Of a stretch of 64,000 nt of DNA, positions 26,149 through 33,890 are shown in pieces (within the stretch, counting starts at the first letter, position 1; each line of letters opens with the position of its first letter). The DNA comes from Candidatus Gastranaerophilales bacterium (GTDB lineage Bacteria > Bacillota > Clostridia > Lachnospirales > Lachnospiraceae): positions 1 through 64,000 of the forward strand of contig JAMPHU010000008.1 of the NCBI GenBank assembly GCA_023663225.1, written 5' to 3'. A model generated the notes under the pieces. It ran no database searches, had not been told where the DNA came from, and saw only the letters and a program-made list of their open reading frames with translations. Position numbers and translations under genes: made by a program.

Positions 26149-26790
26149 TATATCTTAAAACGAAACAGAGTGGCTAGTGTATTGTGACCCACCCTTCTAA
26201 GATCATATAATAATGCCATATGATTAACGGACGGGAGCGCAGCCACTATAAATAAGCGGAAACCGATAATTGAAAATTATAAAAACCGAATATGCTGGGA
26301 AGATGCTAGGAACAATACACCAAAGCGGAATGGGAAACCATAGACGTAATGTGTGGGGAAATCCCAGAAAAAACGTATTGTTTGGTATATGGCGAGAGCC
26401 TAAGTACCTGCCATTAAATTTGTTATAAAAAAGTCATTTTGGCGAGAGATTGTTTAATGGGTAATTATAGTATCGGTCGATAGGTAGGCTATTAGAGTGA
26501 TATAGTAGCCGAAAGCAGGGGAGTTCCTAAGTCGCTTATGCGATAAAAATATGGCTATTGGATGTGCAGAAGCTATGTTACTTTCTATTTGCTGACTTCC
26601 AAAAACAGAATAGATAAAAGACGTAATATGCTTAATGTAGCTGGAAATACCCTCAGTGAACTGACAAGGTTGAGCAGTATACAGGCGTAATTGTGTATTG
26701 CTTTGATATACAGTCCGTACATATTCATCTACCTAGAAGATGAATAAGGCAAAGTTTAAAGACTAGCTTGCACATAATGATTTTATCAGA
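26149..26790 (+). ncRNA. Structured noncoding region resembling a group I intron
   Basis: About 640 bases with stops in all frames and many stems. Elements resembling a group I core are: CCTAAGTCGCTTATGCGA (26526-26543) with its hairpin, followed by AATATGG, as at P6; GAACTG (26658-26663) able to pair as P7 with CAGTCC (26711-26716), with one A-C mismatch; an 11-bp P8-like hairpin (26673-26702); the S-like sequence GATATACAGTCC; and a nine-bp P9-like hairpin (26722-26746). No homing endonuclease or tnpB gene is inside, and no convincing downstream exon is seen. It could instead be another large phage RNA (for example ROOL or GOLLD class) or the RNA part of an IStron. Confidence 0.45.
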
Positions 26791-26960
26791 ATGTCAATAA
26801 AGATGTTCTGCCCATTCATTTCATTACTTTCGGATGTAAATGAAAAAAGATTGTTAAGTTGGAAAACAATTACAAAAATATTAATGTATTCACATTGGAG
26901 TGTGGTAGAAATTTCCATGTGTTTTGCTAAATACATTTAATATATAGACAATAGACGACA

Positions 26961-27040
26961 GATACACTGTGGAATGTATCAGATAGGTACAAGATAAGTT
27001 ACTGATTGGTGATGCTTGAGGTAACAGTTCTGTACCTATC
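26961..27040 (+). other. Two hairpins in the remaining noncoding stretch
   Basis: GATACA (26961-26966) pairs with TGTATC (26975-26980). GATAGGTACA (26982-26991) pairs with TGTACCTATC (27031-27040) and encloses GTTAC/GTAAC. From 26790 to 27244 I see no coding region except a 12-codon frame at 27151; these hairpins may be a leader for the next gene or the 3' end of the structured RNA. Confidence 0.4.
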
Positions 27041-27244
27041 GTGTTTATTAGAGAAATGTGTGTTTGAAGAATATTCAAGCATAGATTTTTCTGATAAAAA
27101 ATATATTTTTCAATTTTTTATATTCAGAAAATTAAATTTGAGGTGTAAATAATGGGATTTTTAGTAATGAGGAATATCAGAGATGGTTAGACAGTGTTAT
27201 TTGAAACGACAAACAAGAATAAAAGATATGGAGGAATTATCAGA

Positions 27245-27793
27245 ATGGAAAAACAGAATAAAGAAGTAAAGAAAATTTATTTTGAATCAGCAAGTTTATT
27301 CAAAGAGTTAGTAGAAGGTAATCAGTTAAAGAATTTGAGAAGTGTAAAGTCAAATCCTTATCCTACCTACTGTTTCCATGCCACTAAGAAGGTAATGGAT
27401 ATTGTCAGTGAATTTTTGGTCAATCACAATATGAAATGCGACAGAACGGCTGATGAATCATGGAATGATTTTGAAAATCTGGTGGTTGATGCAGAAACAA
27501 AAGCAGACACGATTGTTACAAGGAATCTGCGAGTAGTGAAACGTGTTGTGTCTGAAGGTTATGGAAATATGTTGAAAAGGACTTGTGTAGACCAGCATAA
27601 AAAGAAAGCGTTTGTTTTCTATGCAAATGACAGGATTGCAGAAATAAAAAGAGAAGAAGATGCCATGAGCCAGCAAAGATATGAGCAAAGACCAAAAGAA
27701 CCTACAATGTCTGCAAATATGAGTGAAACAAAGAAGAAAATTGATACAGAGATGTCAAAATTAATCAAGAAAGCTATGGAGGAACAGAAATAA
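27245..27793 (+). CDS. Hypothetical phage-like protein
   Basis: A 182-residue charged helical protein, unrecognised. It is Lys/Glu rich with a C-terminal stretch QRYEQRPKEPTMSANMSETK. ATG 27245 stands ten bases after GGAGG; the upstream TTG at 27194 has no ribosome-binding site. Its stop codon overlaps the next start by one base, so the two are translationally coupled. Confidence 0.55.
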   Translation: MEKQNKEVKKIYFESASLFKELVEGNQLKNLRSVKSNPYPTYCFHATKKVMDIVSEFLVNHNMKCDRTADESWNDFENLVVDAETKADTIVTRNLRVVKRVVSEGYGNMLKRTCVDQHKKKAFVFYANDRIAEIKREEDAMSQQRYEQRPKEPTMSANMSETKKKIDTEMSKLIKKAMEEQK

Positions 27794-28470
27794 TGATGAA
27801 CAAAGGTACATACAGGAATTTTAAAGGCGAAACAGTAGAATTTAATTATGAAAATGAGTTGTCTTTGAGCCAGAAAGCGAATTTTGTCATGGAAGTGGCA
27901 GGAATGGTTGTTTCTGGTACGATTGGATATGCGTATATCCTGAAAGAAGCAATTTTCAATTATTGTCTGGTAAAGTATTTTACGGATATTGTGCTATTTG
28001 AGAATGATGAAGATTTCAGCCTTGATATGATTGATGCATTTATGAAAGATAACCGTGTAATGGTTATTGACGTAATTACAAAAGCGATGGGAGAAGATTT
28101 ATTTAATGAACTTTCTAAGGCTTGTGATGAAGCCATTGAGTTTAGGAAAGCACATTTCTCTGATTATAAGGAAGAAATTTCTGATCTGTTACAGGTGGTA
28201 AGAGAATTTGTTGTAAAACCTGATTATATGAATGAATTACTGATTGCTTTAACAAATGCTGTAAATTCCTTTGCTGAAAAGGGTGATATTGATATGGATG
28301 TAGTCAATAAATTAGCTGATATTGTTCCTCTTATGAAAGAGATGGGAAGTAAAGAAGTTGCAAAGGCGATTGTAGAAGAATATCACCAGAATACAGATAA
28401 TATTGAAGAAAAACCAAAGGCGAAACGTGGAAGACCAAAGAAAGATAATAATTTGGAAGTAGTGAAATAA
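27793..28470 (+). CDS. Hypothetical protein with AT-hook-like tail
   Basis: A 225-residue acidic, helical protein. The N-terminus (TYRNFKGETVEFNYENELSL) is beta-like, and a long helical body follows. The C-terminus carries KRGRPKK, the AT-hook core that binds the minor groove of AT-rich DNA. It overlaps both neighbours by one base. A chaperone or DNA-binding role for the element is possible; no family is recognised. Confidence 0.55.
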   Translation: MMNKGTYRNFKGETVEFNYENELSLSQKANFVMEVAGMVVSGTIGYAYILKEAIFNYCLVKYFTDIVLFENDEDFSLDMIDAFMKDNRVMVIDVITKAMGEDLFNELSKACDEAIEFRKAHFSDYKEEISDLLQVVREFVVKPDYMNELLIALTNAVNSFAEKGDIDMDVVNKLADIVPLMKEMGSKEVAKAIVEEYHQNTDNIEEKPKAKRGRPKKDNNLEVVK

Positions 28471-28643
28471 TGCAACTGAATAAAGAAGATATAATTAGAG
28501 ACGGTGAAAATTTATACTCAATATTTTGTGTGTTAGGCAGTGTCGTATATGTAAAACGAATATTTGATGTAAACAGTAGCCCGTCTTATGAATTGAAAGA
28601 AGTTTTGAAACACTATCGCAAGATAGAAATTATGGAGAAGTAA
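28470..28643 (+). CDS. Small hypothetical protein (57 aa)
   Basis: A 57-residue protein beginning MQLNKEDIIRDGENLYSIF, with a short beta-rich centre and a basic helical end. Its ATG overlaps the previous stop by one base, which supports real translation in a three-gene operon. Function unknown. Confidence 0.5.
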   Translation: MQLNKEDIIRDGENLYSIFCVLGSVVYVKRIFDVNSSPSYELKEVLKHYRKIEIMEK

Positions 28644-28672
28644 TATAATAGAGTAACCTGTTAATTAGTCGA

Positions 28673-28706
28673 TGTAAGGACATAGTTACGATCCTGTGTC
28701 CTTACA
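28673..28706 (+). promoter_or_regulatory. Hairpin ending the three-gene unit
   Basis: TGTAAGGACATAG pairs with CTGTGTCCTTACA over 13 bases with one G-T pair and an eight-base loop. AT-rich DNA follows but no T-run. A second hairpin, GATACTG/CAGTATC, lies at 28747-28768 just before the excisionase gene. Confidence 0.6.
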
Positions 28707-28810
28707 TATATATTGATGATAATAAATTTGAAAAGTGAATATTGTGATACTGGCAAAAGTCAGTATCTTCTCATATTGTGGAATTTTTTAACGAAACGGA
28801 GGAATCGGCT

Positions 28811-29026
28811 ATAAGCACAGAAAATAAATTGCAGCTTCCTTGGTGGCAGAAATATACACTTAGTCTTACTGAATCGGCAGAATATTTCGGAATCAATTAT
28901 AAAACACTGGCAAAATTCATAGATGAACACAAAGATGAAAAGTTTATCTTGTGGAATGGCAGTAGGGCAAAAATCAAAAGACATTTATTTGAACAATATG
29001 TTGATGAACATTTGGACGCTATTTAA
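28811..29026 (+). CDS. xis: Tn916-type excisionase, probable ATA start
   Basis: A protein of about 71 residues with the layout of Tn916 Xis: WWQKYTLSLTESAEYFGINYKTL (winged-helix recognition part), then FILWNGSRAKIKRHLFEQYV and a final LDAI, as in Tn916. Xis bends att DNA and directs the integrase toward excision. The only standard in-frame start, GTG 28778, has no ribosome-binding site. GGAGG at 28798-28802 stands exactly eight bases before ATA at 28811, which would give a Tn916-like length. An ATA start would keep Xis scarce. Confidence 0.75.
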   Translation: MSTENKLQLPWWQKYTLSLTESAEYFGINYKTLAKFIDEHKDEKFILWNGSRAKIKRHLFEQYVDEHLDAI

Positions 29027-29067
29027 TACGGTATTTTCTGAAAATAAAAGAATGAGTAATAGCTTTT

Positions 29068-29111
29068 GAGCCGGATGTATGGTATTATGAGAAGTATCAT
29101 ACAGATGGCTC
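29068..29111 (+). promoter_or_regulatory. Hairpin in front of the integrase gene
   Basis: GAGCC (29068) pairs with GGCTC (29107-29111), and inside, after a 3 by 3 internal loop, TGTATGGTA pairs with TATCATACA. The 44-base hairpin ends 27 bases before the integrase start and could control its expression. Confidence 0.6.
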
Positions 29112-29137
29112 TTGTTATATGAAAGGAGCGAAAAACA

Positions 29138-30340
29138 TTGTCAGACGTTATTAGACGGGATAGTAAAGGTCGAAAACTATGGACAGGAGAGAGCCAGGAA
29201 AAGGATGGGAGATATAAATACAGGTATCTTGATAAGTCTGGGGAAAGAAAATCTGTATACAGTTGGAAACTGACTGAATCGGATTCTGTACCCAAAGGCA
29301 AGCGTAAAGATATTTCCCTGAGAGAAAAAGAAAAACAAATACAAAAGGCATTAGATGATTATATCATGCCAAACGGAGGGAATACCACTGTACTTGAATT
29401 GGTAGAGAAGTATGTTTCACAGCAGCATGGTGTAAAACATAATACAAAGGCAAATTATAACTTCGTTATTAATATTATCAAGAAAGAGGATTTCGGCAAA
29501 AAGAGGAATGATACTATCAGAATATCAGATGCGAAAGAATGGCTGATAAAACTGCAAGTAAAGGACAAAAGAGGATATAGCTCTATCCATTCCATAAGGG
29601 GAGTAGTCAGACCAGCTTTTCAGATGGCAGTTGAAGATGATCTGATCCGCAAGAATCCTTTTGAGTTCCAGCTTGCTACAGTGGTAGTGAATGATTCTGT
29701 TACAAGGGAAGCAATCACAAGAGAACAGGAAAGGGCATTTTTGGACTTTGTGAAAAGCGACAAGCATTTTTCAAAATACTATGAGGGCATTTTTATCCTA
29801 TTCAAAACAGGACTTCGTATCTCTGAATTTTGTGGGTTGACAAAAGATGATATTGATTTTGTGGGTAATAAAATCAGAGTTGACCATCAATTACAGAGAA
29901 AAAGGGATATGGAATATGTGATTGAAACGCCTAAAACAGAAAAAGGCGTGAGGTATGTTCCTATGTCCGATGAAGTAAAAGAATGTTTTAAACGTATTTT
30001 GGAGAATCGGAAAAGACCTAAAATCGAACCTATGATTGACGGTAGATGCGGTTTTCTGTATTTGGACAAGAATAATATGCCGATGGTTGCTTTGCATTGG
30101 GAGAAATACTTTCAGCATATCAGGGAGAAATATAATAAAATATATAAGAAAGAGCTTCCGGTCATTACCCCTCATGTAGCAAGGCATACATTTTGTAGCA
30201 ATATGGCAAAGTCAGGTGTCAATCCTAAGAAGCTACAGTATATTATGGGACACTCTGATATCGGTGTAACGCTCAATACATACACCCATTTACAGTTTGA
30301 AGATTTGGGTGAAGAGATGGAAAAGGTATGTGAAGGATAG
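29138..30340 (+). CDS. int: Tyrosine integrase, Tn916 family
   Basis: A 400-residue tyrosine recombinase (Tn916 Int has 405). The N-terminal part has the arm-binding domain (RRDSKGRKLWTGESQEKDGR, RYKYRYLD), then a core-binding domain, and the catalytic domain shows R in TGLRISEFCGL, K in the beta-hairpin region, HVARHTF (His-x-x-Arg), GHSDIGVTLNTY with the nucleophilic Tyr, and THL after it. It integrates and excises the element. It starts at TTG 29138, nine bases after AAAGGAG. It is the last gene of the element, pointing toward the right end. Confidence 0.93.
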   Translation: MSDVIRRDSKGRKLWTGESQEKDGRYKYRYLDKSGERKSVYSWKLTESDSVPKGKRKDISLREKEKQIQKALDDYIMPNGGNTTVLELVEKYVSQQHGVKHNTKANYNFVINIIKKEDFGKKRNDTIRISDAKEWLIKLQVKDKRGYSSIHSIRGVVRPAFQMAVEDDLIRKNPFEFQLATVVVNDSVTREAITREQERAFLDFVKSDKHFSKYYEGIFILFKTGLRISEFCGLTKDDIDFVGNKIRVDHQLQRKRDMEYVIETPKTEKGVRYVPMSDEVKECFKRILENRKRPKIEPMIDGRCGFLYLDKNNMPMVALHWEKYFQHIREKYNKIYKKELPVITPHVARHTFCSNMAKSGVNPKKLQYIMGHSDIGVTLNTYTHLQFEDLGEEMEKVCEG

Positions 30341-30342
30341 TG

Positions 30343-30421
30343 TGGTCTACAAATAATGAATTTAGACCATTTTATAGACCAAACGACTGACAATCTATTC
30401 CGAATTATACCCAATTATACC
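30343..30421. repeat. Short repeats at the right end of the element
   Basis: TGGTCTA (30343) is inverted twice as TAGACCA (30363 and 30375), and AATTATACC occurs twice at about 30404 and 30414. They lie between the integrase stop and the chromosomal gene and may be integrase arm sites or part of attR. Base composition changes from AT-rich to GC-rich between about 30420 and 30540, so the junction is expected there. Confidence 0.4.
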
Positions 30422-30519
30422 GAAAAAAGTAAAAATGCCTCTGCTGTAAGAAAGACACATAAAATATTGAAACCCTTGCAAATACAGCAAAATCAAGCAT
30501 TTACGGAGGTTTTAGCAAC

Positions 30520-30987
30520 ATGATAAAAATATTATTCGTGTGCCACGGCAACATCTGCCGTTCCACCATGGCTCAGAGCGTCATGGCCCACTTGGTCAAC
30601 ACACAGAATCTCTCCGCCCGCTTCCAAATCTCTTCCGCCGCCACCAGTCGGGAGGAAATCGGCAATCCGCCCCATCATGGCACGGTGGACAAGCTGCGCA
30701 GGGAGGGGATTCCGGTGATCCCTCATAGGGCGGTGCAGATGACGAGGGCAGACTATGACCAATATGACTATCTGATTGGCATGGACAGCGCTAATATCCG
30801 CAATATGACGCGGATTGCGGGTGGAGATCCGCAGGGGAAAATCTATAAGCTGGGCTTTTTTGCCGGACAGCGGGACGATATTGCAGACCCTTGGTATACA
30901 GGAAATTTTGAGGACACTTACCGGGATGTGCTGGCAGGCTGCGAGGGCCTTCTGGCATACTGTATTGAGAAAGGATATGACGGATAG
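30520..30987 (+). CDS. Low-molecular-weight protein tyrosine phosphatase
   Basis: A 155-residue LMW-PTP. The phosphate loop VCHGNICRS (Cys nucleophile, Arg) is at the N-terminus and the general acid Asp is in DPWYTGNF. It removes phosphate from tyrosine or, in some relatives, acts on arsenate or protein arginine. GGAGG lies 11 bases upstream. The first five or six codons are AT-rich and the remainder GC-rich, so the element may have integrated at or next to the 5' end of this gene. It belongs to the chromosome, not the element. Confidence 0.9.
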   Translation: MIKILFVCHGNICRSTMAQSVMAHLVNTQNLSARFQISSAATSREEIGNPPHHGTVDKLRREGIPVIPHRAVQMTRADYDQYDYLIGMDSANIRNMTRIAGGDPQGKIYKLGFFAGQRDDIADPWYTGNFEDTYRDVLAGCEGLLAYCIEKGYDG

Positions 30988-31194
30988 AGTACGACCTTCA
31001 TTCAGTACGGCTTCCATTCAGTACGGTTCCCGTCCCGAAAAGCAGATTTTCTAATCGAATCCCAACCGCATTCCAATTCCAACCGTATTTCTAAAGAATC
31101 CTGATCCGAATTCAAGAGTAGATGCAAACAAGAGGGCGTTGTAGGGTTTTGGGAAGCTCAATGCTGATCTCAATGCTGATCTTCTCCTCTGCAC

Positions 31195-31223
31195 TTGTAA
31201 AACACGCCAAAATGAAATATAAT
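31195..31223 (+). promoter_or_regulatory. Probable promoter of the PqqD-Pel operon
   Basis: TTGTAA (31195-31200) and TATAAT (31218-31223) are 17 bases apart. They lie about 90 bases before the PqqD-like gene in an otherwise noncoding gap (30988-31314), which also holds a direct repeat of CATTCAGTACGG near 31010-31030. Confidence 0.6.
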
Positions 31224-31314
31224 GTGTTCAGGGCGATCATTGGGAAACAGTCATCCCGGCAAAGCATGAGCGCAAATCCAAAGTCAAACCGAAGAATAGA
31301 AACGGGGAATATAG

Positions 31315-31599
31315 ATGAGAAATCCGGATGAAACAGGCGCATCTTCCTACCAATTAAGGTATGCGGCCGGGCTTTACTGGCTCTTGGATATGAAACAGAG
31401 CGGCGTTCCCTACCGCCGCCCCCTTGCCGTAAACGAGGTGGGGGCGGATATCTGGAGACTGCTCGAGCAGGGTGTGGAAGCGGAACAGATTGCGGAAAGG
31501 CTGGCCGCTGAGTATCAGGTGAGCCGGGAGACGGTCCGGGAGGACATTGCGCAGTTTCGGCAGCGGTTGGAGCAGGCAGGAATCCGTGTGGACTCCTGA
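31315..31599 (+). CDS. PqqD-family peptide-binding protein
   Basis: A 94-residue PqqD-like protein (RiPP recognition element fold): YRRPLAVNEVGADIWRLLEQG followed by the helix EQIAERLAAEYQVSRETVREDIAQF. PqqD proteins bind the leader of a peptide substrate and present it to a modifying enzyme; related PqqD proteins are also linked to HprK-like kinases in exopolysaccharide loci. No radical SAM enzyme is nearby. A second PqqD domain, fused to a kinase, is encoded at 54237-55406, and a leader-bearing peptide at 51898. It heads the Pel operon. Confidence 0.85.
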   Translation: MRNPDETGASSYQLRYAAGLYWLLDMKQSGVPYRRPLAVNEVGADIWRLLEQGVEAEQIAERLAAEYQVSRETVREDIAQFRQRLEQAGIRVDS

Positions 31600-31691
31600 G
31601 GGAGAGCGGGACAGCCTTGTGACGGATAGGATCATCACAGGTGTCTGCAGAATCTTATTGTATGATTGTGTTCGCAGGTGAGGGTATCTTT

Positions 31692-33890
31692 ATGAATGTT
31701 TTGTTGATAGGCGGCTGCAGCAGTATGATCAACAATCTGATCATCAAATTAAATAAAGAGGGACACCGGGTATATCTGCTCACCGGGAACCGATATCACA
31801 AACTGCCGTATCAGAAGGTGTTCGAGCGTTATAATTTCTCTTATGATTCCAGCTGTCTGAACGAGATTTTCGAGAGCATTACGCCGGATCTCACGATCTT
31901 TATGGGGGCGTATGACACGAATTTTGAATGGGAGAAGGAAGAGGCCGAAGCGGTAAAGTATTCCGCTGCTGTAATGAATATTCTTATGGGCTATGCCATG
32001 GAGGGGCAGGGGAGATTTATCTATCTGTCTTCGGATGAGGTGTACGGAATCAGTTCGGATGAGGACATTTCGGAAAAGGAGCCGGTTTCGCCCAAAAGTT
32101 TTAAGGGTATGGTTCTGGCGCAGACGGAGGAAATGTGCGAGAGCTACCGCAAGAGTCAGGGGCTGGATATTGTGACGCTGCGTCTGGATCATCTCTACGG
32201 GATTCCCAGAGCGATGAGCGATGTGAACAATCTCTGCAGCGCCATGTGTCTGGAGGCGCTGGAGCGGCAGACGATCACCATCGACGAGGACAGTTCTTTG
32301 TCCTTATTGTTTGAGCGCGACGCCGTGGAATACATATACCGGATGGCGGTCGCCAAAAAGCATGGGCATTCGCTCTACAATATTTCTTCCTCCACGGCCT
32401 TGACGGAGCGGCAGGTGGCCGAGATGGTGCAGAAAGCCATGGGGTATGATGTGCAGATTCTTGTGAAGAACCGGGAACCGAAGCGGCGGATCCTCTCGAA
32501 CCGTCTCTTTGAGAGCGAGTTTGGCAATCCCTTTTTTTGCGAGACGGATGTCATCGTAAAGAAAATCGTGGAGCAGATGAAGCGGGACAGGCGGATCTAT
32601 CTCCACGGGGAGGACGGGGATCAGTCCCTGCATCAGAAGATGCTGAAAAAGGCGGGCTGGCTTTTCGAGGTGCTGATTCCCTTTGTGGAGAATTTGGTGG
32701 CGTTCATTCCGTTTTTTATGCTGAATAACCGTGCGGTGGGCAGCGAGTATTTTGCCAATCTGGATTTTTATCTGTTATATGTGCTGTTGTTCGCCATTGT
32801 CTACGGCCAGCAGCAGGCGGTCTTTTCCGCGGTTTTGGCGGTGGCGGGGTATTGTTTCCGGCAGATGTATGACCGCTCGAGTTTTGAGGTGATGCTGGAC
32901 GCCAATACCTATGTGTGGATTGCGCAGCTTTTTATTCTGGGAATGGCGGTCGGATATATGCGGGACAGCATCAAGAAGCTGAAGCGCGAAAGCGAGGAGG
33001 AGCGGGATTTTCTCTCATTGCAGCTGCATGACATCCATGATATCAACAGCAGTAACGTGCGGGTAAAAGACACGCTGGAGACCCAGATCATCAACCAGAA
33101 TGACAGTGTGGGCAAGATTTACGGGATTACTTCCACGCTGGATCAGTACAGCCCGGAGGAGGTGCTGTTCTATGCGGCGGAGATGATCGGCAGACTGGTG
33201 CGGAGTAAGGACGTGGCGATCTATGTGGTCTCCAACGCAAGTTATGCCAGACTGTTTTCCTCCACGTCCAAGAAGGCGCGGGGCATGGGGAATTCCATCC
33301 GTTATCCGGAGCTTGGGGAGATGTATCAGACGCTCTCGGAGCGGAAAGTGTTTATCAACAGACGGCTGGACGAGCGCTATCCGCTGATGGCCAACGCCAT
33401 TTATGACGAGCGGGGCGCCATGCAGATGATCCTCATGATCTGGAGTATCCCCTGGGAGAGCATGACGCTGGGGCAGGCCAACCAGCTGGTGGTGATCAGC
33501 TCTCTGATTCAGAATGCGGTTCTTCGGGCCAACCGGTATCTGGCGGCGCTGGAAGAGAAGCGGTATGTGGAGGATACGCAGCTCTTGGAGACAAAGGCTT
33601 TCGACGCGCTGATGAAAGCGTATCTGAAAGCGGAGCGGAAAGGGCTTACGGAATGTGTGGTGCTGAGAATCGGAATGCCTGCGGAGGAGACGGATTACAG
33701 GCAGGCAGGACGGGAGATCATGGGAAAACTGCGCCAGACAGATTATATCGGCATGTTGGGGGACGGAGAGCTTTATGTTTTGCTACCCAACACGAATGGT
33801 GAGGACGCCCGGTTCGTGCGGGATCGTCTGGCGGAGATCGGATATGGCAGCGATATGGTGGAGGGCAGCGCGGAATGGCAGATGAGATGA
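31692..33890 (+). CDS. pelD: PelD-like c-di-GMP receptor fused to a degenerate SDR epimerase
   Basis: A 732-residue fusion. Residues 1 to about 310 resemble an NAD-dependent epimerase/SDR (NVLLIGGCSSMI, YLSSDEVYG, LRLDHLYG), but the glycine motif is weak and the catalytic YxxxK is replaced by F137 and V141, so it is probably inactive. Four hydrophobic segments follow (about 345-430), then a coiled coil, a GAF domain and a degenerate GGDEF domain. The latter has GDGEL in place of GGDEF but keeps the I-site RQTD (R681-D684) five residues upstream. In PelD this site binds c-di-GMP and switches on Pel polymer synthesis. The start at 31692 has a ribosome-binding site at the right distance. It overlaps pelE. 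Confidence 0.8.
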   Translation: MNVLLIGGCSSMINNLIIKLNKEGHRVYLLTGNRYHKLPYQKVFERYNFSYDSSCLNEIFESITPDLTIFMGAYDTNFEWEKEEAEAVKYSAAVMNILMGYAMEGQGRFIYLSSDEVYGISSDEDISEKEPVSPKSFKGMVLAQTEEMCESYRKSQGLDIVTLRLDHLYGIPRAMSDVNNLCSAMCLEALERQTITIDEDSSLSLLFERDAVEYIYRMAVAKKHGHSLYNISSSTALTERQVAEMVQKAMGYDVQILVKNREPKRRILSNRLFESEFGNPFFCETDVIVKKIVEQMKRDRRIYLHGEDGDQSLHQKMLKKAGWLFEVLIPFVENLVAFIPFFMLNNRAVGSEYFANLDFYLLYVLLFAIVYGQQQAVFSAVLAVAGYCFRQMYDRSSFEVMLDANTYVWIAQLFILGMAVGYMRDSIKKLKRESEEERDFLSLQLHDIHDINSSNVRVKDTLETQIINQNDSVGKIYGITSTLDQYSPEEVLFYAAEMIGRLVRSKDVAIYVVSNASYARLFSSTSKKARGMGNSIRYPELGEMYQTLSERKVFINRRLDERYPLMANAIYDERGAMQMILMIWSIPWESMTLGQANQLVVISSLIQNAVLRANRYLAALEEKRYVEDTQLLETKAFDALMKAYLKAERKGLTECVVLRIGMPAEETDYRQAGREIMGKLRQTDYIGMLGDGELYVLLPNTNGEDARFVRDRLAEIGYGSDMVEGSAEWQMR

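Noticed and set aside
26149..27190. Group II intron
   Set aside because: No reverse transcriptase, no GUGYG-type 5' end at a fitting place, and no domain V with the AGC triad and GNRA loop in the right setting; group I-like elements fit better.
26149..27190. Complete IStron (group I intron plus IS605-type element)
   Set aside because: No tnpA or tnpB gene in or next to the region; only an intron-like RNA could remain.
28778..29026. GTG 28778 as start of xis
   Set aside because: No ribosome-binding site; would put a GGAGG inside the coding sequence. Kept as a fallback only.
1..30340. Integrative conjugative element of the Tn916 class
   Set aside because: Only xis/int resemble Tn916; no relaxase, coupling protein or VirB4-like gene is visible. 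It cannot be ruled out for the part beyond the left edge.
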